From: Thermotoga sp. 4484_232
GTDB lineage: Bacteria > Thermotogota > Thermotogae > Thermotogales > Thermotogaceae
Reading direction: 5' to 3'
Assembly (NCBI GenBank): GCA_002084985.1
Contig: MZGO01000009.1
Span: 1-11,098 of the forward strand
DNA: 11,098 nt
A program made the position numbers and the translations under genes. Positions within the stretch are counted from its first letter, which is position 1, and each line of letters starts with the position of its first letter. Positions 1 to 11,098 of the stretch are shown here, piece after piece. The notes below the pieces were generated by a model. It was not told where the DNA came from. It saw only the letters and a program-made list of their open reading frames with translations, and searched no databases.

Positions 1-1481
1 TTCACGGCAACTCTTACGTTCGGATTCTTCCAATCTCTGAACCTGTTCCAGGCACCTGGAAGATTGTGTATCGTTTGTTTTGCGTATTTTACAAATTCGT
101 CAAAGTACTTCAGGATATTCTCCTTCAAAAGATCCTTCTCCTCTATGAACTCATCGGGCAAGCGTGTGTAAAGTATTTTTGAAACTTTGTGAAGATCGTT
201 GTATCTCGTTGCCAGAGCTTTGTAAGTGTTTCTCTCGTTAAAGTACAGAAGAGATGTTCTGTAAAGACCTACAGAATCGAGAAGTGCCTGCGTCGTCACG
301 ACATCAGCTATCTTCAGTTTTTCCTTCAATACATCTTCAGGGAGTTTTGACAGAAACAGAAAATCCTTTATCTTGTATCGCTCGTCGATCATCTTTTGGA
401 ACGCGTCATATTCTTGTTTTAAGAGTTTTTCCAATTTATTTTTGAACTCTTTTCCCTTAGAATTCATGAGGTCAGAAACGATTTCTTCAATTCTGTAGGG
501 CTGAAGGGAAAGAGAGGCCAGGTAAAAATAGGATTTCCCATAAGTGTGGTTGAGATTCAAGCATTTGAGGAAGCAATTTAGAGCTTTCTTATACTCTTCA
601 AACATCCTATCGCTCAACTCTTTCCTGACATTCTCCACTTTTTCGAGATTTGCCATTATCTTACTCCTCTGAGTCTCTATCTCTTTCAATCTTAAAGCCT
701 CTACCTCCTCATCACTTATGGTCAAACCCTTCTTTTTGAACTCCTCTGTAACTATTCTCTTGAAGTTCTCCGGTTTCAAGAAGGAGTATTGCCCTTCCAT
801 CTTCTGTAAATCTTCCAGAGATTTTCTGAAATTTCTTTCATAGGAGGAAAGCTTGTTGAGTTCATTTCTGATCTTATTTATCAATGTGTAGGAACTGTTT
901 CCTGTTTTGAAATAGACTTCAGATACGAAGTAGTTCCATCTTAGATAGGTGGAAGTGAGAGTTAAAGACATGAGAACCAACCACAGGACTACCAAAAGTT
1001 TCCCCTTGATTTTTACCTCCCGAGAAAATGGTTTTCCCTCAGCGAAATATCTTCCAACTGCTGATGAAGCGAGAAAGAGAGCCGCGAATCCATTGGGAAG
1101 AAGATGTCCAGGAAAGCTGAAGAAGCTCTGCATCGCAAACACCGAGAAACCGAACGCGAGCGATAAAAAGAGCAGGGCATCATCCCTGTCCTTTATATCT
1201 TTCATAACTCTGAAAAGGTAATACACCAGGGAAGACAAAAGGAAAATTATCGATAGAAAACCTAAGATCCCTGTCTCTCCTAACACTTGTAGGTAATCGT
1301 TGTGGGTTCTTTTGAAGTTGTTCCAGCCGTAGATGAATCTTGGATGGTCCTTTATGATATCTCCCATGTAGCTTATGGTGAGAACCTGGTAGGTTCCTAT
1401 ACCGGTACCTAGTATTTTGTGATCTCTCCATTGATACACCGAAGACAGCCATGACAGCATCCTTTCATCCCAACTTGAAAC
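1..1481 (-). CDS. C-terminal part of O-antigen ligase-like protein, Wzy_C domain plus long helical tail (partial, frameshifted)
   Basis: I translated the minus strand here by hand: it is open for 493 codons and leaves the window at position 1 without a stop. The first ATG in this frame is at 1460, but this is most likely a continuation of the upstream frame, not an independent gene. The first third carries the signature of the Wzy_C/O-antigen ligase family: GTGIGTYQ, then THNDYLQVLGETGILGF with the conserved His, followed by hydrophobic segments (FLSIIFLLSSLVYYLF and, near 980, LLVVLWLVLMSL). From about 950 to the edge come more than 300 residues that are charged, helical and not hydrophobic, including a TPR-like helix pair (ALNCFLKCLNLN, then YFYLASLSL). 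Family members catalyse glycan ligation or polymerisation from undecaprenyl-diphosphate carriers at the outer face of the membrane. The acceptor cannot be inferred. Confidence 0.7.
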
Positions 1482-1489
1482 TTAGAGGA

Positions 1490-2272
1490 TTAGGGGTGTT
1501 GTAAAGCACTATGAACAGAGCCGTGAAGATTATAAGACACCTGGTAAAAGACGAAGAACAAGACGAAGGAAAGAAACACAGACATGTATTCAGATCTTGT
1601 CTGGGCTATGATGACGGTTATAAGCATCAAGAGAAACGAGATCATGGAGAAGGTTTTTATCAGAACAATTTTCATGTAGGACCTTTCTTTCCATCCAAAA
1701 TCGTAGCTTAGTATGAAGTAGACAGCTATGGGAAGAAGCATTCCCATGTAATCAGCAACGAAGATGGGATTCCCAACGGTTGCTTTTATAGCAGCTCTTG
1801 AAAAGGGTGCCCCCACTCTCCCCAGAAAGATATCGTATCCTTTGTAGAAATTGAGTATCGCATCAAACGCCACGAAAGTACCTGTTCCTAATATTGTTAG
1901 AAGGAATCGAGTGATCGAAGCTTTTGTTCTGAAAGTGTTGGATATGTAGACGGATACAAAGAAATTCAGAAGGATGAAGAGAGCTATGTCTATGGAGTAT
2001 CTGAAATATGAGGGATTATCTCTGTAGACGTTTATTGTGGAGAGAAAAGCGGATAGAGAAAACAGGAACCATCCAACGTGTGCCATGTTGAAATATATCT
2101 TTATTTCCTTCTTTCTCAACCATTTGAAGATGAGATAGAAAAACAAGATCGATATCATGAGAGAGAGTATCGCATACTTTGGAACGCTGAATTCGTAAGT
2201 TAGTCTTTTATGAGCAAAGAGTGCAACCACGACTACCGTTATGTGAAGTAATATTTCCTCAAATCTGCTCAT
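1490..2272 (-). CDS. N-terminal membrane part of O-antigen ligase-like protein (ends early by frameshift)
   Basis: This is a 260-residue product made almost entirely of membrane helices, at roughly residues 7-20, 33-50, 63-79, 93-110, 121-140, 170-188, 202-222 and 228-243. GNPIFVADYMGMLLP (168-181 region) and the TRSEYMSVF stretch near 225 match the loop/helix pattern of O-antigen ligase/polymerase proteins. I chose the ATG at 2272 over the in-frame one at 2299 because GGAGGT (2279-2284, minus strand) sits 6 bases upstream of 2272. That start also leaves a 4-bp gap after the transferase stop rather than an overlap. The last residues after about 242 (YQVSYNLHG onward to the stop at 1490) do not look like a membrane protein and are probably out-of-frame. 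As written, the product lacks the Wzy_C catalytic part and should not be functional. Confidence 0.75.
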   Translation of the reverse strand: MSRFEEILLHITVVVVALFAHKRLTYEFSVPKYAILSLMISILFFYLIFKWLRKKEIKIYFNMAHVGWFLFSLSAFLSTINVYRDNPSYFRYSIDIALFILLNFFVSVYISNTFRTKASITRFLLTILGTGTFVAFDAILNFYKGYDIFLGRVGAPFSRAAIKATVGNPIFVADYMGMLLPIAVYFILSYDFGWKERSYMKIVLIKTFSMISFLLMLITVIIAQTRSEYMSVFLSFVLFFVFYQVSYNLHGSVHSALQHP

Positions 2273-2276
2273 TCCG

Positions 2277-3224
2277 CTACCTCCTCTCATCGTAATCAAA
2301 TAGGTTCAGGGTTTTTACAAGGAGGATGCTGTATGTCAAAGCCAGTACCAAAGCAATTATTAAACTCGTTAAATTACTTTTGCCCAGTATTCCTAGAAGT
2401 GGAAAAGGTAAAACAGTTATGTAGGTTAAAAGTGCTGTCATTCTTTTTCTTTTCAAAACATCACCTTTTATCCTTCTGAATATCTTATCATAGAAATGAT
2501 CCCTATCTCCCTCAAAAGGTGATTGTCCACTTTTTATCCTTCTCAAAAAACTTGCTCCAAGATCGAGAGCGAAAAACCATACTATGAGGACTGAGGGGAG
2601 GAACCTTTCAAATTGAAATACTCTGTTGTTCGCAGCGAAGTTCAGCGAAAGTAACATTCCTAAAAGATAGCTTCCCGCATCTCCCATGAAAACCTTCGCT
2701 GGTGGAAAGTTATATAACAGGAATCCAAGGCATACAGCAACTGTGGTGAGTGATAGGTCTTTTGAAAAATTATCCAGAGAAAGGAAGAAAAAGAAAAGGG
2801 AGGCTATCCCAACGGATCCTGCACATATTCCGTCCAGTCCATCTATCATATTGACGGCGTTCAAAAGGCCTGTGAATCCTACAACCAGAACGAATGAGTA
2901 AAAAGGATTCTCAAAACCAACGAATCTCCAGACTATCGCGGAGGACAGTACAATCTCCACTGATAGTCTAAGAAATGGATTCAGCCTGAAGATATCATCC
3001 AAAAGACCCAGACTGACAGTGAGTGAAACAATGACAAGTGAGAAGGAATCTTTCCATAAGACAGGTAAAGCTCCAAGGAACATTCCCAAACCACCGAGAT
3101 ATGGAATCACCCTCTCGTGGATTTTGAGAACGCCATCGGGGATATCTACAAATCCCATCTTTTTTGCCACATATGCAAAAAATGGTACCGCAGATAGAGT
3201 TATCAAAAGGGACAAAAGGAACAC
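2277..3224 (-). CDS. WecA/MraY-family polyprenyl-phosphate sugar-1-phosphate transferase
   Basis: This 315-residue multi-pass membrane enzyme should transfer a sugar-1-phosphate from a UDP-sugar to undecaprenyl phosphate on the cytoplasmic face, the first step of a lipid-linked glycan. Family motifs are in order: KIHER...PYLGGLGMFLG (34-51), the metal-binding Asp pair in GLLDDIFR (73-80), NMIDGLDG (125-132), KVFMGDAGS (177-185), and a C-terminal cytoplasmic loop GDRDHFYDK (239-247) in the place of the WecA-type His-rich loop. Length fits WecA/TagO-like members better than MraY, which is usually somewhat longer, and the setting beside a Wzy/WaaL-type gene supports a surface-glycan role over peptidoglycan. 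The start is GTG at 3224, with GGAAGGGGT about 6 bases upstream inside the end of the preceding gene; the gap between the genes is 3 bp. The actual sugar (GlcNAc or another) cannot be read from sequence. Confidence 0.9.
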   Translation of the reverse strand: MFLLSLLITLSAVPFFAYVAKKMGFVDIPDGVLKIHERVIPYLGGLGMFLGALPVLWKDSFSLVIVSLTVSLGLLDDIFRLNPFLRLSVEIVLSSAIVWRFVGFENPFYSFVLVVGFTGLLNAVNMIDGLDGICAGSVGIASLFFFFLSLDNFSKDLSLTTVAVCLGFLLYNFPPAKVFMGDAGSYLLGMLLSLNFAANNRVFQFERFLPSVLIVWFFALDLGASFLRRIKSGQSPFEGDRDHFYDKIFRRIKGDVLKRKRMTALLTYITVLPFPLLGILGKSNLTSLIIALVLALTYSILLVKTLNLFDYDERR

Positions 3225-3227
3225 GTT

Positions 3228-5514
<2,287 letters not shown>

Positions 5515-5641
5515 CTAAATCCCTCCGGCAATTATTTTACAAGAGGATATGGTACCACTTTTTCTTTTCGAAATTTTTTCATAAAAGATGATCCCATCAT
5601 GTTAATATAAATCCAAAGAAAAACTAAGGGGAGGTGTTTCC
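5515..5641. promoter_or_regulatory. divergent promoter region between pyrG operon and adenosine-specific kinase gene
   Basis: This AT-rich 127-bp spacer must hold the promoters of both divergent blocks. For the plus strand the best candidate is an extended -10, TGTTAATAT (5600-5608), which would start transcription near 5615, about 14 bases before the SD; no good -35 is visible. For the minus strand a TAAAAT (complement of 5534-5539) is a weak -10 candidate, again without a clear -35. A perfect 5-bp inverted repeat with 3-bp centre (ATGAT-CCC-ATCAT, 5588-5600) lies just upstream of the plus-strand -10 and could be an operator, but it is short. No leader hairpin or attenuator typical of pyrimidine control is evident upstream of pyrG. 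Assignment of individual boxes is weak. Confidence 0.4.
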
Positions 5642-6133
5642 ATGAAATTGGAATTCGAAGTTGTCAACGTAGAGATTCCTGAGGGTACTAACGTAATCCT
5701 TGGGCATTCTCATTTCATAAAGACGGTGGAGGATATATACGAAACCATAGTCACAACGAATCCTAGCATGAAATTTGGCCTCGCTTTCAACGAAGCCAGT
5801 GGTCCATGTCTTGTAAGATACGAGGGGAACGATGAGGAGCTCGTCTCTAAAGCGATAGAAACTGCGAAAAGGGTTGGAGCAGGACACATTTTCGTCTTAT
5901 ACGTCAAAGACGGCTATCCCATAAACATTCTGAATCAGTTGAAGAATGTTCAGGAGGTGTGCAGGATATATACTGCAACGGCGAATCCGTTGCAGGTGAT
6001 AGTGGCTACAACCGATCAAGGAAGAAGTGTGGTGGGCGTTGTTGATGGTTTCTCACCTAAAGGTGTTGAAGGAGAAGAAGATAAGAAATTCAGATGGAAT
6101 TTCCTGAGAGAAGTTGCAAAATACAAAAAATGA
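5642..6133 (+). CDS. adenosine-specific kinase family protein (PF04008-type)
   Basis: This 163-residue soluble protein has the look of the small archaeal/thermophile family named adenosine-specific kinase (DUF355/PF04008). Recognisable conserved stretches are the N-terminal [21 protein letters not shown] (8-28 region), [13 protein letters not shown] (43-55), [19 protein letters not shown] (78-96 region), [16 protein letters not shown] (107-122) and [13 protein letters not shown] (128-140). It has no Walker A P-loop, which is usual for the family, and full length is present. The family name rests on few biochemical data, so the reaction (presumably phosphorylation of adenosine) is less certain than membership. 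A strong SD, GGAGGTG (5630-5636), sits 5 bases before the ATG. It is the first gene of the plus-strand block and is separated from the next gene by a hairpin, so it may be transcribed alone or with partial read-through. Confidence 0.85.
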   Translation: MKLEFEVVNVEIPEGTNVILGHSHFIKTVEDIYETIVTTNPSMKFGLAFNEASGPCLVRYEGNDEELVSKAIETAKRVGAGHIFVLYVKDGYPINILNQLKNVQEVCRIYTATANPLQVIVATTDQGRSVVGVVDGFSPKGVEGEEDKKFRWNFLREVAKYKK

Positions 6134-6152
6134 TCCCGCTGACAGCGGGATC
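6132..6152 (+). terminator. GC-rich hairpin, probable intrinsic terminator
   Basis: A perfect 9-bp stem GATCCCGCT / AGCGGGATC with a 3-base loop GAC overlaps the last two bases of the kinase stop codon (6131-6133). An A6 run precedes it and a short T-rich stretch (GTTTCT) follows. The weak U-tract suggests partial termination or a processing/stability hairpin. The next gene begins only 35 bases later and no clear promoter is seen between, so some read-through would be needed unless a promoter lies within 6153-6187. Confidence 0.55.
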
Positions 6153-6177
6153 GTTTCTAGTGATAAAATCTCGAAAG

Positions 6178-6184
6178 GGTGATC
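6178..6184 (+). promoter_or_regulatory. Shine-Dalgarno sequence that decides the aminopeptidase start
   Basis: GGTGATC matches 7 bases of the usual 16S anti-SD complement (GGAGGTGATC) and ends 3 bases before a TTG at 6188. An in-frame GTG at 6179 lies inside this SD and has no ribosome-binding sequence of its own, so TTG is the likelier start. Confidence 0.55.
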
Positions 6185-6187
6185 AAT

Positions 6188-7837
6188 TTGGAAGAACTTA
6201 GGGTGATATCTCAATTTCACAGAATACCAGGCAGTGAGGACTTTTCGAAGGCGATAGAGTTTGTAAAAACGTTGTTCGATGAGCTGGGAGCCTGCAGTAC
6301 GAAAGTTTTTGAATATGAAACCGGCAGAAGATACGAGAATTTCGAGGTACCTCTATCTTGGGATGCCAGAGATTCCGAGCTGTGGCTGTTGGAGCCAGAG
6401 AAGAAACTTCTATCTTCTTTCAAAGCATGTAGAACATCCCTTCTTGTTGGAAGTCATTCGACGGAAGGTTTTGAAGAGTACGAGCTAAAAAGCGAAGATG
6501 ATGAAGATTTGAGAGGGAAAGCTGTCCTTGCAGAAGGAAACGTGCGAGACAAGTTCGAAAAATTGATCGCTGAAAAAGGTGCAAAATGCCTTTTAGTTTA
6601 TTACATGAGGGAAGAGAGCGAGGAAATAGGAAGAACGCCAGAGAACTTGAAAGATACTGTGAATTATCTTAGCCTTCCCAGAAATGAAAGGAGCTTGGGG
6701 TACAAGCCAAAGGGATTTTCCCTCAGCTACAACCAATACAAACTCTTGAAGAACCTTCTAAAAAAGAGTGAGGGTGTGAGAATAGGATGTTACATAGATG
6801 CTGAGGTTGGAAAAAATCCTATCAAGGTTCTAGAAGCAAAGTTGAAAGGGAATGGACCAAAAATATGTTTCATCGCCCATATATGCCATCCAAACCCTGG
6901 TTCTAACGATAACGCATCCGGTGTCTACGCTGCCTTGAAACTCGCTGAAAGATTCGCTAAGAACCCACCAAAAGCGGATTTAACCTTTCTACTCGTTCCA
7001 GAATTCTCAGGAAGTGTCCCCTACATATTCAACGAGAGACCTTCCTTCGATGTGGTTGTGAACTTAGATATGGTTGGTGAGGATCAGGAAAAGACGTTTT
7101 CGAGTCTGCTTCTTGTAGAACCTCCCCCACCACTCGATCCAACTTTCACGGAGATTCTGTGGTATTACCTAGAAAAGAATGTTCCCAGCGTGAGAGGAGT
7201 TCCTATTAAGAGATTCTTCTCAGTGACGTTCAGAGCGGGATCAGATCACGTTCCTTTCGTACATGAGATGGTTCCAGCTATTCACATTGGACATTGGCCG
7301 GATAGGTTCTATCACACGAGTGATGATACACCGGATAAAGTTGATGAAGAGGAAGTAGAATGGATTGTGAAGAGCGTTGAAGATGCCGTCAGATCCTATA
7401 TATCACCTTCTAAAGAGATAACAGATTTTGCGGGAGAGAGGGCACTCTGCAAAACCAGGCTACTCCTCAGGAAAATGGAAGGGAAGGAAGGAAGCTTAGA
7501 GATAGGAAGCGTTTTGAAGGAAGCATCGAAGAAGTGGAAAGTACCGGTTTCCTTAGAGCTTTCAGAATTCGATCTCAAGCCATCAAAATCCGAGTGTTTA
7601 AGGGTGGATTTTGAGGGGATGCTTGGGTACGAATGGCTTTATGAAATTGAAGAAAAGGAAAGAAAAGAATTGAAAAAGCCCGTGGAAACAGGTGAGATAA
7701 TAACGTTCCTCTCAAGGATCCTTAAGAGAAAAGACTCCATAATAACGTTCGTTTCTTCATATTACGATTTACCAGAAGAAGAGGTACTGAAAATCCTGAA
7801 CGTCCTTTTGAAAGGAGGTCACGTCAAAACAGAATGA
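6188..7837 (+). CDS. M28-like zinc aminopeptidase (DUF4910-type)
   Basis: This 549-residue cytoplasmic-looking protein has no signal peptide and no membrane segment. The central domain carries M28-like co-catalytic metal motifs (numbering from TTG): [18 protein letters not shown] with His234 and Asp241, LLVPEFSGS with Glu272 as likely catalytic base, VVNLDMVGE with Asp294, AGSDHVPF (351-358) and [14 protein letters not shown] with His376. CHPxPGxNDNASG is characteristic of the DUF4910/COG4310 aminopeptidase-like family rather than classical M28. An insert between residues 60 and 200 resembles a PA-like accessory domain, and the last ~130 residues, ending in a helix-rich stretch, could be a winged-helix region. 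Start: TTG at 6188 fits the SD; GTG at 6179 would add 3 residues. Its TGA overlaps the ATG of cysS (ATGA), so the two are translationally coupled. Peptide substrate is unknown. Confidence 0.85.
   Translation: MEELRVISQFHRIPGSEDFSKAIEFVKTLFDELGACSTKVFEYETGRRYENFEVPLSWDARDSELWLLEPEKKLLSSFKACRTSLLVGSHSTEGFEEYELKSEDDEDLRGKAVLAEGNVRDKFEKLIAEKGAKCLLVYYMREESEEIGRTPENLKDTVNYLSLPRNERSLGYKPKGFSLSYNQYKLLKNLLKKSEGVRIGCYIDAEVGKNPIKVLEAKLKGNGPKICFIAHICHPNPGSNDNASGVYAALKLAERFAKNPPKADLTFLLVPEFSGSVPYIFNERPSFDVVVNLDMVGEDQEKTFSSLLLVEPPPPLDPTFTEILWYYLEKNVPSVRGVPIKRFFSVTFRAGSDHVPFVHEMVPAIHIGHWPDRFYHTSDDTPDKVDEEEVEWIVKSVEDAVRSYISPSKEITDFAGERALCKTRLLLRKMEGKEGSLEIGSVLKEASKKWKVPVSLELSEFDLKPSKSECLRVDFEGMLGYEWLYEIEEKERKELKKPVETGEIITFLSRILKRKDSIITFVSSYYDLPEEEVLKILNVLLKGGHVKTE
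7814..7819 (+). promoter_or_regulatory. distant Shine-Dalgarno sequence of cysS
   Basis: GGAGGT lies inside the end of the aminopeptidase gene, but 14 bases separate it from the cysS ATG, much more than the 5-8 bases at the other genes here. No start codon in the cysS frame lies between. Initiation may depend on coupling through the ATGA overlap. Confidence 0.5.
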
Positions 7838-9225
7838 TAAGGATCTACAACACCTTGACGGGTAAAAAGGAAGATTTCGTGCCACTTGAGGAGAATAAGG
7901 TTAAGATGTACGTGTGCGGCCCGACTGTTTATGGCTTTATACACGTTGGTAACGCTCGTCCAGCGATAGTTTTCGATGTTTTCAGAAGGTATCTGGAATA
8001 TCGGGGTTATAAGGTGATCATGGTCCAGAATTTCACAGACATCGACGACAAGATAATCAAGAAAGCGAACGAAATGAACGTGGGATTTAAAGACGTTTCG
8101 GAAACTTTCATAAATGAGTACTGGAGAGATTCTCACGCTCTGGGAATAAGGCCAGCCAATTTTCACCCCAAAACCAGCGACTACATAAAGGAAATCATAG
8201 ATCTCATCCACAAACTGATAGAAAAAGGATTCGCTTACGTTGCTGATGGGGATGTCTACTTCGATGTCAGGAAGTACAAAAAATACGGTGAACTTTCAAA
8301 GAGAAGTATAGAAGACATGATGGCAGGGGCCAGAGTAGAGGTGAGTGAAAAGAAAAGATACCCCCTGGACTTTGCCCTTTGGAAATCTGCAAAGCCTGGG
8401 GAGCCTTGGTGGGATTCTCCCTGGGGAAGAGGAAGGCCGGGATGGCACATAGAGTGCTCTGCAATGTCTATGTCGCTTCTGGGGGAATCTTTTGATATAC
8501 ACGCGGGAGGGGAAGATCTCATATTTCCACACCATGAAAATGAAAAAGCTCAATCTGAAGCCATAACGGGGAAGACTTTCACCAAATACTGGATGCACAA
8601 CGGTTTGGTTCGAATCTTGGGAGATAAGATGAGTAAATCTGTCGGGAACATAGTGAATGTGAGAGAGGCGGTCAGAAGGTTCGGAAGGGATTCGTTGAGA
8701 TATTTCTTTCTTTCGAAACACTACAGAAGTCCCGTGGAATTCTCCGAGGAATCCTTGAAGGAGAGCTACAGATCTGTAAAAAGGGTTTGGGAGTCCATTG
8801 AAAGGTTCGAAAGGCGTTTCGAGGAAGTGCCGATACCGAAGAGAGATCCCTGGCAGGAATCTTTCGTGGAGAGATTCGTAGAAGTGATGGATGAGGATTT
8901 CAACACCCCCGGTGCGATAGCGTTGATCTTCGATCTTATAAGAGAGATGAACAAAGCCATGGATGATGGAGATGAAGAGAAAGCTTTGAAAGCTTATCAT
9001 TTGGTGAGAAGGGAATTCGGACCCATCCTTGGCCTTTTCGATCTTGAAAGGGAAAGAAGGGTTGAAGAGAAGACGGAAAAAATACTGACGATCCTTTTGA
9101 ACGTTAGAAGAATCCTCAGAGAAGAGAAAAGGTTCGATCTATCTGACGAAATCAGGGAAGAGCTTGAAAGGATAGGCGTAAAAGTCAAGGATACACCCGA
9201 TGGATTCGAATACACTCTGGAGTGA
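7834..9225 (+). CDS. cysS: cysteine--tRNA ligase
   Basis: This class I synthetase charges tRNA-Cys with cysteine in the cytoplasm. The 463 residues are typical length. The sequence shows the N-terminal [10 protein letters not shown] with zinc ligand Cys28, the HIGH-like HVGN (37-40), the remaining zinc ligands Cys208 (GWHIECSAM), His233 and Glu237 ([10 protein letters not shown]), which match the Cys28/Cys209/His234/Glu238 set of the E. coli enzyme, and KMSKS at 265-269. The C-terminal helical anticodon-recognition part (DALALIA-like region; here [14 protein letters not shown], 355-368) is complete, and the protein ends in the usual short C-terminal domain ([22 protein letters not shown]). 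The ATG overlaps the aminopeptidase stop, and glyA begins 12 bp after the stop. All catalytic and metal residues are present. Confidence 0.98.
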   Translation: MIRIYNTLTGKKEDFVPLEENKVKMYVCGPTVYGFIHVGNARPAIVFDVFRRYLEYRGYKVIMVQNFTDIDDKIIKKANEMNVGFKDVSETFINEYWRDSHALGIRPANFHPKTSDYIKEIIDLIHKLIEKGFAYVADGDVYFDVRKYKKYGELSKRSIEDMMAGARVEVSEKKRYPLDFALWKSAKPGEPWWDSPWGRGRPGWHIECSAMSMSLLGESFDIHAGGEDLIFPHHENEKAQSEAITGKTFTKYWMHNGLVRILGDKMSKSVGNIVNVREAVRRFGRDSLRYFFLSKHYRSPVEFSEESLKESYRSVKRVWESIERFERRFEEVPIPKRDPWQESFVERFVEVMDEDFNTPGAIALIFDLIREMNKAMDDGDEEKALKAYHLVRREFGPILGLFDLERERRVEEKTEKILTILLNVRRILREEKRFDLSDEIREELERIGVKVKDTPDGFEYTLE

Positions 9226-9237
9226 GGAGGGTGTCCC

Positions 9238-11098
<1,861 letters not shown>

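Larger units (their letters stand above)
1..2272 (-). pseudogene. O-antigen ligase/polymerase-like gene interrupted by two frameshifts (left end outside window)
   Basis: This entry covers the whole interrupted gene; the two fragments are listed separately. The first frame runs from the start at 2272 to a TAA at 1490-1492. The last frame is open from 1481 to the window edge, but has its own TAA at 1482-1484, so a single shift cannot join the two. The third frame bridges them: it is open from about 1607 to 1468 and encodes a hydrophobic stretch (IIFTALFIVLY) followed by NTPNPLSFKLG, which is sensible as a membrane segment plus external loop. Both joins need a +1 step. The simplest repair is one base fewer in the A4 run at 1546-1549 and one fewer in the C3 run at 1469-1471; the second repair gives the clean junction KLDERMLSW. 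Either the gene is recently inactivated or the sequence has two homopolymer overcalls. Programmed shifting twice within 80 bases is unlikely. Confidence 0.75.

Noticed and set aside
949..1221. Small plus-strand open frame of 90 codons
   Set aside because: It lies opposite the continuous minus-strand frame encoding the Wzy_C part, and its Lys/Arg/Ser-rich translation shows no domain.
1490..2272. Independent small membrane protein ending naturally at 1490
   Set aside because: The hydrophobic segment in the bridging frame and the Wzy_C motifs in the following frame are exactly what should follow, so truncation by frameshift is the better reading.
2273..2299. Upstream start of the O-antigen ligase-like gene
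   Set aside because: The codon at 2299 lies within the transferase gene with no SD of its own; the SD at 2279-2284 serves 2272.
8296..9000. Open frame of 234 codons on the minus strand, opposite cysS
   Set aside because: It is antisense to essential, fully intact cysS, its translation shows no domain, and there is no SD or promoter.

Overview
The window looks like chromosomal sequence from a hyperthermophilic bacterium of the Thermotogales, close to Thermotoga but probably not T. maritima itself. This rests on the uracil phosphoribosyltransferase, which resembles the T. maritima enzyme as I remember it but has many substitutions. Gene packing is tight, Shine-Dalgarno (SD) sequences are strong (GGAGG type), and Lys/Glu/Arg content is high. 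I see no mobile element, CRISPR array, rRNA or tRNA.

The window has two divergent gene blocks separated by a 127-bp spacer (5515-5641). The left block is on the minus strand and reads pyrG (CTP synthase), a PHP-domain phosphoesterase, a WecA/MraY-type polyprenyl-phosphate sugar-1-phosphate transferase, then an O-antigen ligase/polymerase-like membrane protein that runs off the left edge. These four genes overlap or abut with gaps of 4 bp or less, each with its own SD, so they look like one operon. Sugar-1-phosphate transfer onto a lipid carrier followed by a Wzy/WaaL-type protein points to a surface polysaccharide or glycolipid pathway. CTP synthase supplies nucleotide upstream of envelope and nucleic acid synthesis.

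The right block is on the plus strand and reads an adenosine-specific kinase family protein, a hairpin that may be a terminator, an M28-like aminopeptidase, cysS, glyA and upp (cut by the right edge). From the aminopeptidase to upp the genes are coupled by 4-bp or short junctions. Their roles are amino-acid release, cysteine charging of tRNA, serine/glycine/one-carbon exchange and uracil salvage: housekeeping metabolism rather than an accessory island.

The most notable observation is that the O-antigen ligase-like gene is not in one frame. The reading frame must shift by +1 twice between about 1607 and 1468, with a credible membrane segment encoded in the third frame between the two shifts. 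It is either a recently broken gene or two sequence errors in short homopolymers. I found no convincing undescribed system; the other findings are minor (start-codon choices, a large helical tail on the ligase, families of uncertain substrate).
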